Positions 5,562 to 13,064 of a DNA stretch of 13,064 bases are shown piece by piece. Under the pieces are notes generated by a model. It saw only the letters and a list, made by a program, of their open reading frames with translations. It did no database searches and was not told the DNA's origin. Source of the DNA: Desulfatitalea sp. (lineage in GTDB: Bacteria; Desulfobacterota; Desulfobacteria; Desulfobacterales; Desulfosarcinaceae); contig JABDRH010000350.1 of assembly GCA_013041835.1 (NCBI GenBank), positions 1-13,064 of the forward strand, given 5' to 3'. The first letter of the stretch is position 1. Each line of letters opens with the position of its first letter. The position numbers were made by a program, and so were the translations under genes.

Positions 5562-8500
5562 TCAATGCAACCTGTAAGAACCATTCAATTTCTCAGCAGG
5601 CGCCCACCCAATCAATACGGTCGAAGCCCATTCGCGCCATTGGGTTTCATCTATCTCCTGGTCATAAATCCATCGCCGTGTCTGTTGAGCAACTTCGGCT
5701 ACCGGCACCTGCACCTCTTCACCGGATGAAATTTGCCGATAATAGATACGCTGAATAAATTCCTGATCCGAACCTGTAAGCAAACATAAAACAGATAAAA
5801 AGTCATCCACCGAAAGCGACAAATCGGCCGCAATTTTGGATATAGCAGAAAGACCTAACCGTGCCTCCTGATGCTCCAAGAAAAACTCCCAGATTGCCCG
5901 ATTGACTTTAATCCATCGCTGATCCGACCCAAACTGCCGGCTTACGAATTGCTCTGCCTTGTTCATAAGGCCTGACAGCAATGCAAAGGGACCTGCGGTT
6001 GCATCCGCATACGTCATGCCAAAGATGCTGTCCGCAAGCCATTTTTTAAAGGACGGGTTATCGCTGAACTGTTTGAACAACTCGGTATGATCGGTCAACA
6101 TTCCGATGACCACGTTTTGAAGCGCCCGGTCATGCTCAAGGCGTGCCGCCGCCTTGTCGGAATTGCGGATGGCGTTCTGGTAGGCTTTATCGGCTGCCAC
6201 TTTGGCGGGGATCTCTTCTGTTATCACCTGCCGAATCCGATCGGTATCCTTCCAGTCGATATTGCCGAATTGCTCGTTGAAAGCCTTGAGGATATTGCTC
6301 AGGTATTCCAGCTGTGGATCGGCCACCTGGCCGCCGCTACTCGTAGGGACAGGTGCGATCTGGGCATCCATGTCGGGTAAAGCAATTTTCATGGACGCCC
6401 TGACTTCGACGCGATAGCTGTCCATGTCGACTGTCTCTAGAATGCCTTTGGACAGGTCATCCTCTTGAGGTGCCGGCAGTTTGGGCACGAGAAAGTTCAG
6501 AAAGATGGATAGTTTTTCCCAATCTGCATTCGTGTATGGCAGAATCGAAGCCAGGAACTGATAGGTACGACCAAACACTTTGGCCTTGCCCTTGAAATCG
6601 ACCTGGCCATCCTCATCCAGCTCGTTGGTATAGGTGGCTACACAGGCATCCAGAATCGGATCCAGCTTGTCGCGGTCCTCGGCATCGATAAACATCCGGG
6701 CCAGTTGATCAACCTGGGATGGCGCATAGACCTGATAGCCATCCAGGGCAGCTTTCAGATCGTGTAACTTGTTGGGGTCGGACTCCTCGCTTAGGAGAGT
6801 TGTACGGTAGTAATCGGCAAAGGCCTGTGTGATCGTGTCTGAATCGTTCATGAAGTCGAGCACAAAGGTATCACTTTTATTAAAATGGGCGCGGTTCAGC
6901 CGCGATAGCGTTTGCACGGCCTTGATGCTCGAGAGCTGCTTGTCGACATACATGGTATGCAGCAATGGCTCGTCATATCCGGTCTGAAACTTGTCCGCCA
7001 CAATCAGAAAGCGATACGGTTCCTGCTGAATTTTTTTTTCAATCTGCGTGCTGGGAAAACCGTTCAGTGTGGCCTCGGTAACTTTGCGGTCGCCGTCCTT
7101 GTGCTCCCCGGAAAAAGCCACGATGGCCTGATAGGGACTCTTGCGAGCCTTCAAATAGGTAGTAAACGCATGAAAGTATTGGATAGCCCGGGCAATCCCG
7201 CTGGTAACCACCATGGCCCGCGCCTTGCCGCCTATTTTGCGCCGTGCGATCACCTGCTCATGAAAATGATCGATCATGATCTCGGCCTTTTGCCGGATGG
7301 CATGGTCGTGGGATTCCACATAGCGACGCAGCTTTTTGCCGGCCTTTTTAGTGTCAAAAGCCGGATCGTCCACCACCGTTTTCATGAGACGATAGTAGCT
7401 CTCCACAGGTGTATAGTTGGCCAGCACGTCCAGGATAAATCCTTCCTGAATGGCCTGCTTCATGGTGTAGCTGTGGAACGGACGATGTTTGACCTTGTCG
7501 CCTTCGGGTACAGGTTCGCCGAAAATCTCCAGGGTTTTGTTCTTGGGTGTGGCCGTAAAGGCAAAGTAGCTGGCATTGGCCAGCATCCTACGCGCCTCCA
7601 TAATGCGGTTGATCTTGTCTTCGAAAGTGTCCCCTTCCTCCTCGCCGCCCTGCTGCGAAAGCGCGATATTCATCTTGGCCGATGTCCGCCCACCCTGGCT
7701 GGAGTGGGCCTCGTCGATGATGATGGCAAAGGTGCGACCACGGTGGGCGTCACCAATCCTATCCAAGGCATAGGGAAAGGTTTGCAACGTGGAGATGATA
7801 ATCTTTTTACCAGCGTCCAGGTAAGTCCCAAGTTGTTTTGTTTTGGATTGAGCTGCGCCCGCCTGCACCGCGCCGATGACAGCTGAAACCTGGGCGAACT
7901 GGCGGATGGTGGCGCGGATCTGCCTGTCCAGCACCGTGCGGTCGGTCACCACGATCACAGAATCGAACAGGGCGCCTTTTCCGGCATGCAAACCGATCAA
8001 TTGGTGCGCCAACCAGGCGATTGAGTTGCTCTTGCCGCTACCGGCCGAGTGCTGGATAAGGTAGCGTTGTCCAACACCGCGGGTCTGAGCGTCCTTCAGC
8101 AATTTGTGCACCACAGCGAGTTGATGAAAACGGGGGAAAATCTGCTTGCGTTTTTTATGCCCCTTCTCATCCTTTTCTTCCACGATTTGGGCGTAGTTTT
8201 CAATGATGTCCGTGAGCCCAAACGGTGTCAGGATCTCCTTCCACAAGTAGTCGGTCTTGATGCCGCTCGTGTTGGGCGGATTGCCGGCTCCATCGTTCCA
8301 CCCCCTGTTAAAAGGCAGAAACCAAGAATCCTTGCCCCTGAGGTGCGTGCACATGCGCACCTCCTGGTCATCCACCGCGAAGTGCACCATGCAACGGCCG
8401 AAGTGAAAGAGAAGTTCCTTGGGGCTGCGGTCGCGCTTGTACTGCTGAACCGCGTCAGCCACGGTCTGTTTGGTCAGCCGATTCTTCAGTTCAAAGGTGG

Positions 8501-8951
8501 CTATCGGCAGGCCGTTGACAAAGATGCACAAATCAAGGGCGAGGCGCGTTTCGTCCTTGCTGTATCTCAATTGCCGGGTGACGCTGAAGATATTGGCGGC
8601 AAACCGCTCCTCAGCCTTGATGTTGCCGGGCGTCGGCGTGCCGTAGAAAAGATCGACGCTTACCGGTCCGTGCTTGACGCCTTTGCGAAGCATATCAATC
8701 ACACCGCGCCTTGCAATCTCACCCTGAAGCCGGTGAAGGAACTGCATCCGTCTGGGGTTGTCCTGCCCCAGTTCCAAAGCTTCGGCTGATTTGGGTTGGG
8801 TCGTATGAAGGAAGTTCGACAGTTGGGCCAGATCCACGGCATGATCGCGCTCGTAATCCGAGCTCCGGCCCTGTACATACCCCGCTTCGTCCACAAGTGA
8901 AGCGACGATCAGGGATTCCAGGCCTTTTTCACTGGTATCCGTCGTGCTCAT
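5562..8951 (-). CDS. hsdR: Type I restriction endonuclease R subunit (translocase and nuclease)
   Basis: HsdR is the motor and nuclease of the HsdR2M2S1 complex. It translocates DNA with ATP and cuts at a distance from an unmodified site. The 1129 residues match the usual full length. The N-terminal nuclease domain shows Asp140 in LALDLCIF and Glu154-Leu-Lys156 in ATFELKN, a PD-(D/E)XK site. The SF2 motor follows: Walker A HSAGSGKS at 301-308, Walker B DEAHSSQGG at 413-421, motif III TATP at 466-469, and motif VI near VQTLSRLNRA in the second RecA lobe. A helical C-terminal domain follows that binds the methylase core. No key residue is missing. The start codon overlaps the darG stop by 4 nt, so expression should depend on the darT-darG message. 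The large plus-strand frames inside it are shadows. Confidence 0.97.
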   Translation of the reverse strand: MSTTDTSEKGLESLIVASLVDEAGYVQGRSSDYERDHAVDLAQLSNFLHTTQPKSAEALELGQDNPRRMQFLHRLQGEIARRGVIDMLRKGVKHGPVSVDLFYGTPTPGNIKAEERFAANIFSVTRQLRYSKDETRLALDLCIFVNGLPIATFELKNRLTKQTVADAVQQYKRDRSPKELLFHFGRCMVHFAVDDQEVRMCTHLRGKDSWFLPFNRGWNDGAGNPPNTSGIKTDYLWKEILTPFGLTDIIENYAQIVEEKDEKGHKKRKQIFPRFHQLAVVHKLLKDAQTRGVGQRYLIQHSAGSGKSNSIAWLAHQLIGLHAGKGALFDSVIVVTDRTVLDRQIRATIRQFAQVSAVIGAVQAGAAQSKTKQLGTYLDAGKKIIISTLQTFPYALDRIGDAHRGRTFAIIIDEAHSSQGGRTSAKMNIALSQQGGEEEGDTFEDKINRIMEARRMLANASYFAFTATPKNKTLEIFGEPVPEGDKVKHRPFHSYTMKQAIQEGFILDVLANYTPVESYYRLMKTVVDDPAFDTKKAGKKLRRYVESHDHAIRQKAEIMIDHFHEQVIARRKIGGKARAMVVTSGIARAIQYFHAFTTYLKARKSPYQAIVAFSGEHKDGDRKVTEATLNGFPSTQIEKKIQQEPYRFLIVADKFQTGYDEPLLHTMYVDKQLSSIKAVQTLSRLNRAHFNKSDTFVLDFMNDSDTITQAFADYYRTTLLSEESDPNKLHDLKAALDGYQVYAPSQVDQLARMFIDAEDRDKLDPILDACVATYTNELDEDGQVDFKGKAKVFGRTYQFLASILPYTNADWEKLSIFLNFLVPKLPAPQEDDLSKGILETVDMDSYRVEVRASMKIALPDMDAQIAPVPTSSGGQVADPQLEYLSNILKAFNEQFGNIDWKDTDRIRQVITEEIPAKVAADKAYQNAIRNSDKAAARLEHDRALQNVVIGMLTDHTELFKQFSDNPSFKKWLADSIFGMTYADATAGPFALLSGLMNKAEQFVSRQFGSDQRWIKVNRAIWEFFLEHQEARLGLSAISKIAADLSLSVDDFLSVLCLLTGSDQEFIQRIYYRQISSGEEVQVPVAEVAQQTRRWIYDQEIDETQWREWASTVLIGWAPAEKLNGSYRLH

Positions 8952-10009
8952 GCATGGCCCCGGGCTTCAATCCTGTCAATCCAGCCCTTTTGCGTCAGCA
9001 CATCAACGGCGAGGGCGATTTGGCGCGGGGTGAATTGCCGTTTACGGTCACTCCACGCATAGGCGTGTTTTTCCACATCGATCAGGGTGCGCACGTTTTC
9101 CTTATTGATTACCCAATGCACTGTAGAGAGCAGTTCCAGGCCAAAGGGTGATTCAAAGCCTTCAACCAGTTCCGCCACTTTGTCAAACCTAACGCGTGTT
9201 GCCGTGTGCTGTTCCAAAAACACTGCAGCGTCCTCAATGGCGCCCGGCACCAGCTTAATTTGCTTGTCCGGCGCGTCACCGCCATCAGCATAACCGAAGA
9301 CCAGGTGACCCTCGATGTCATTGAGCACATGACGCAGGTTTTCCGCATACGGGCCGTAAATGGCCTTTTTATATTTCAAGCGCAGGGGTTCCCCGGCTTC
9401 CTGCATAAAATACATTAGCTTATGAAGTTCCAGCAAAGTCACCATGGGATCCAACAGGCCGCTGAGGTAGCGGTGCATCAACTCCACGAGAGCGGCCCGT
9501 CCTGCGGTCATCTTGGGCACCTCCCGGCTGTGGGCCATCTTCTCAGTTTTCGGCGCCCCCTTGGGCTCATAGATGATCACCTGCACATCGGTAAGCGGTT
9601 CAACCGCTGCCTCGATGCGGGACTTCACCTTCTGCCAACTCAGCCCGCCCAGGCCGCTGCCCAGTGGCGGTATGGCGACCGAACGAATATGATGTTTCTG
9701 AATGACCTCAACAAGAGACCTCAACCCTGACTCGATGTCCTCCATCCGGCTCTTGCCACGCCAGTGGCGCTTAGTGGGAAAGTTTATGATATATCGCGGA
9801 TTGAACATCTGATCGGTTTTGAATACGAACATGCGGCCGGGCTGCACTTTCTCCTGCTTGCAGGCAAGCGCGTAGGCCTTGAAATTCTCGGGAAAGGCAT
9901 TTTTAAACTGCAGCGCAATGCCTCGCCCCATTACGCCAACGCAGTTGACGGTATTGACAAGGGCTTCGGCTTGATCATTCAGGATATCACCACTTTTGTA
10001 TTCAATCAT
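8948..10009 (-). CDS. darG: DarG, macrodomain antitoxin (DNA ADP-ribosylglycohydrolase)
   Basis: DarG removes ADP-ribose that DarT has attached to thymidines in ssDNA and also binds and neutralises DarT. The macrodomain spans about residues 1-150 and shows SGDILNDQAEALVNTVNCVG (6-25), the GVMGRGIALQF loop (25-35), NFPTKRHWRGKS (76-87), where Lys80 stands at the place of the catalytic lysine known for DarG, and IPPLGSGLGGL (113-123). The C-terminal half (about 168-353) is the DarT-binding region with HKLMYFMQEAGEPLRLKYKK and IYGPYAENLRHVL, a pattern typical of full-length DarG. AGGAGG lies just before the ATG, so this start is one of the best ribosome sites in the operon, which fits an antitoxin needed in excess. 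It follows darT by 16 bp and overlaps hsdR by 4 nt. Confidence 0.95.
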   Translation of the reverse strand: MIEYKSGDILNDQAEALVNTVNCVGVMGRGIALQFKNAFPENFKAYALACKQEKVQPGRMFVFKTDQMFNPRYIINFPTKRHWRGKSRMEDIESGLRSLVEVIQKHHIRSVAIPPLGSGLGGLSWQKVKSRIEAAVEPLTDVQVIIYEPKGAPKTEKMAHSREVPKMTAGRAALVELMHRYLSGLLDPMVTLLELHKLMYFMQEAGEPLRLKYKKAIYGPYAENLRHVLNDIEGHLVFGYADGGDAPDKQIKLVPGAIEDAAVFLEQHTATRVRFDKVAELVEGFESPFGLELLSTVHWVINKENVRTLIDVEKHAYAWSDRKRQFTPRQIALAVDVLTQKGWIDRIEARGHA

Positions 10010-10025
10010 TTTCGCCTCCTGTTGA

Positions 10026-10682
10026 TCAATAATACCAGTCTGGTTTTATTTCAATGGGCGGACGATGGCGGCTTTTGCCAAGCGCGTTGGCCGCAGTATG
10101 ATATGTCGCCTTTGAACAAACCCCGATACGCTCTATCAACTCCCAGGGAAAACTGAGTTCCATTAAAAACTCCGCCTGCTTGCCTTCCTTTACCGAAGGG
10201 GGGACCCCTCGACCACTCCATTGATTGCTTTGAACCGCCTGCCAGTCAATCTCGTCAAGCCGGGCCAGATCGCAGCGGTCTTCGAAGTAGTAAGCCCCTG
10301 CATTGGATAGCGTGAAGGCCCAGGCCCGCTGATGCTGCTGCGCCCACGCAACTGACTGATGAAGATCGGCTTCCAGATGGATGATCGGGCCTTGTCCGCT
10401 TGTATAAGCCAAGTCGGGATGATTGCCTTGATAAATCAAATATAGCATAATCGAGCGCGGACAGAAATAAAACGGTACACAATCCCCCACATGCAATCGC
10501 GGGTGACTGGTCAGTGACAATTGTAGTCGCCGTTGTTTGATATGGTTTATCCCGACAGTTGTCCCGGGTGGTGAACGCCTGAGAAACTCGGCATCGCACC
10601 ATAGGCAACCATCAGAGATAATCGACGTAAGCCGGTCCACATGAACAATATGGTAAATCTTAGGTTTTACCGGCACAGCCAT
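10026..10682 (-). CDS. darT: DarT, ssDNA thymidine ADP-ribosyltransferase toxin
   Basis: DarT uses NAD+ to ADP-ribosylate thymidine bases in ssDNA and blocks replication, including that of phages. The 218 residues fit the family length. The N-terminal IYHIVHVDRLTSII (9-22) carries the NAD-site histidines. Arg51/Arg52 in INHIKQRRL match the conserved arginine, and VPFYFCPRSIMLYLI (69-83) is the family core strand. The catalytic glutamate is Glu171 in GKQAEFLME, so the toxin looks intact. The ATG comes 2 bp after the hsdS stop, with GGGGAG overlapping the hsdS end as ribosome site. Placement between hsdS and hsdR couples the toxin to production of the restriction enzyme. Confidence 0.95.
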   Translation of the reverse strand: MAVPVKPKIYHIVHVDRLTSIISDGCLWCDAEFLRRSPPGTTVGINHIKQRRLQLSLTSHPRLHVGDCVPFYFCPRSIMLYLIYQGNHPDLAYTSGQGPIIHLEADLHQSVAWAQQHQRAWAFTLSNAGAYYFEDRCDLARLDEIDWQAVQSNQWSGRGVPPSVKEGKQAEFLMELSFPWELIERIGVCSKATYHTAANALGKSRHRPPIEIKPDWYY

Positions 10683-10684
10683 TC

Positions 10685-12117
<1,433 letters not shown>

Positions 12118-12121
<4 letters not shown>

Positions 12122-13064
12122 ACCCGGCCTCCACTTTGCACCGGAACCGGAACGCGAAGTCTATCTCTTACTTCCTGATAGATCGGTATATCGATACCTT
12201 CAGCCACTTCCAATGTGACTGCCAAGCTATAACGGATCGGTTCGGGGATGTCGCCGGCATCTGCACGGCAACTCACTTTGATGGTGATGGTATCTCCATC
12301 CTGAAAATCAACGGCCTTGGCGCCTTCGAGCACTTCATGCTGAACGGTTCCCCGTTGCACCGCCCGGTGATCTGCCTCCATCCGGGTTGGTGCGAGGTTG
12401 TTTTTTGGATTGAACCACAGGTGAGCAATGCGGTAACCCTGGTGCCTACTGTTCACCGGCGTTATCCAGGCAAGGGTAATGGTCAAACGTCGCTTTTCGG
12501 TAATTGCCGATAGACTAGGCGGAAGCGGCAATAAGAACTCATGCCCTTCGCCGTCGTCGAGTTTGCCGACACCCAATACAGTAGCTCGCTGATCCGTACA
12601 AACCAGCGCTTTGGCCACATCGGCCGATCCATAGCCTAATAACCGTCCGACATAGTCTTTGAACGTCCGGCTGTTTTGATCGTTTTTCAGAATCGAGGTG
12701 TAAAGCGCTCCGGCAACCGCCCAATCCGCGCCGTGGACAAGCAGGGTTTTCAGCAGGACCACATCGTATTCCGGAGGCAAACTTGTTCCAGGCTGCGAGC
12801 GAAGCTGTTGGATGACATCAAATAGAAAATTTGCCCAACGGGAGGCCAAGGCTGCCGCATTGCTTGTGCCCCTGGTATAAATCGTCCGATCCAATTCACC
12901 CGCCGGTCCGGGTGAAGCCACACTTTGGCCGGGCGAACGGTTGAAAAGAATCGTCTGCAAAATGGCGTTGATATGGGCGGTTCCCAATTTTTCCGAAAGC
13001 AGCTGCCTGCCCCCAGGAAGGAAAATGTCAGGTTTTATGGTTCTTTGATATCCCGGTCCATGGG
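12118..13064 (-). CDS. Subtilisin-like S8-family peptidase, C-terminal part (N-terminal end beyond right edge)
   Basis: The frame is open from the right edge (first complete codon at 13062) and gives 314 residues. It starts inside the protease domain with HGPGYQRTIKPDIFLPGG, the KPDI-PG stretch that precedes the active-site serine in subtilases. The nucleophile is in TRGTSNAAALASRW (GTSxA). The catalytic Asp and His must lie beyond the edge. After about 90 further residues a beta-rich C-terminal domain follows, with LTITLAWITPVNSRHQGYR and a sheet-like end. A TTG at 12987 could be taken for a start, but the homology continues upstream of it, so it is not the start. The stop overlaps the hsdS start (ATGA). 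Subtilases of this shape are often coded beside an AAA ATPase; whether that is so here cannot be seen. I infer that it is a protease arm of the defence operon. Confidence 0.85.

Noticed and set aside
6912..7886. 324-codon plus-strand open frame inside hsdR
   Set aside because: It is antisense to the HsdR motor domain, where helicase motifs fix the minus-strand frame. No ribosome site or family pattern was seen.
8049..8789. 246-codon plus-strand open frame
   Set aside because: It is antisense to the HsdR nuclease domain and has no recognisable features.

Overview
The window is a stretch of Gram-negative chromosome in which every supported gene is read from the minus strand, right to left. Codon use, Shine-Dalgarno sites and gene style would fit a deltaproteobacterium (Desulfobacterota), but this is an impression and not a demonstration. 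The gene content falls into two blocks separated by an AT-richer scar region (about 4373-5100).

Left block (1-4270), housekeeping or stress genes. In transcription order it holds: a class I glutamine amidotransferase-like protein (3575-4270); a Crp/Fnr-family regulator without an FNR iron-sulfur cluster (2814-3515); a small four-helix membrane protein (2249-2659), perhaps with a coupled 33-residue ORF; and an export operon of a HlyD/MacA-type periplasmic adaptor (762-1955) overlapping an FtsX/MacB/DevC-type ABC permease that runs off the left edge (1-765). Two 16-bp sites of form TTTG-N8-CAAA lie upstream of the membrane-protein gene and of the adaptor gene. Each is 32-33 bp from a -10-like hexamer, the spacing of a class II Crp/Fnr-activated promoter. 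They are plausible targets of the neighbouring regulator.

Middle (4373-5553), wreckage at the end of the defence operon. A RhuM-family gene has lost its middle: N-terminal and C-terminal pieces remain and meet at a perfect 37-bp palindrome. Next to it, a small gene with a PD-(D/E)XK-like signature carries a single-base frameshift in a 7-T run. Removing one T restores a 211-residue protein.

Right block (5038-13064), a compact composite defence operon. In transcription order: the C-terminal part of a subtilisin-like (S8) peptidase cut by the right edge; HsdS, the type I restriction-modification specificity subunit; DarT, a ssDNA ADP-ribosyltransferase toxin; DarG, its macrodomain antitoxin; HsdR, the type I restriction translocase/nuclease; and the frameshifted nuclease-like gene. 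Neighbouring genes overlap by ATGA or are separated by 2-16 bp, so they should share one transcript. HsdM is not in the window and is expected beyond the right edge, together with the rest of the peptidase. The novel aspect is the architecture: a protease and a DNA-modifying toxin-antitoxin pair built into the hsd operon, on either side of hsdS, plus a further nuclease-like gene after hsdR.
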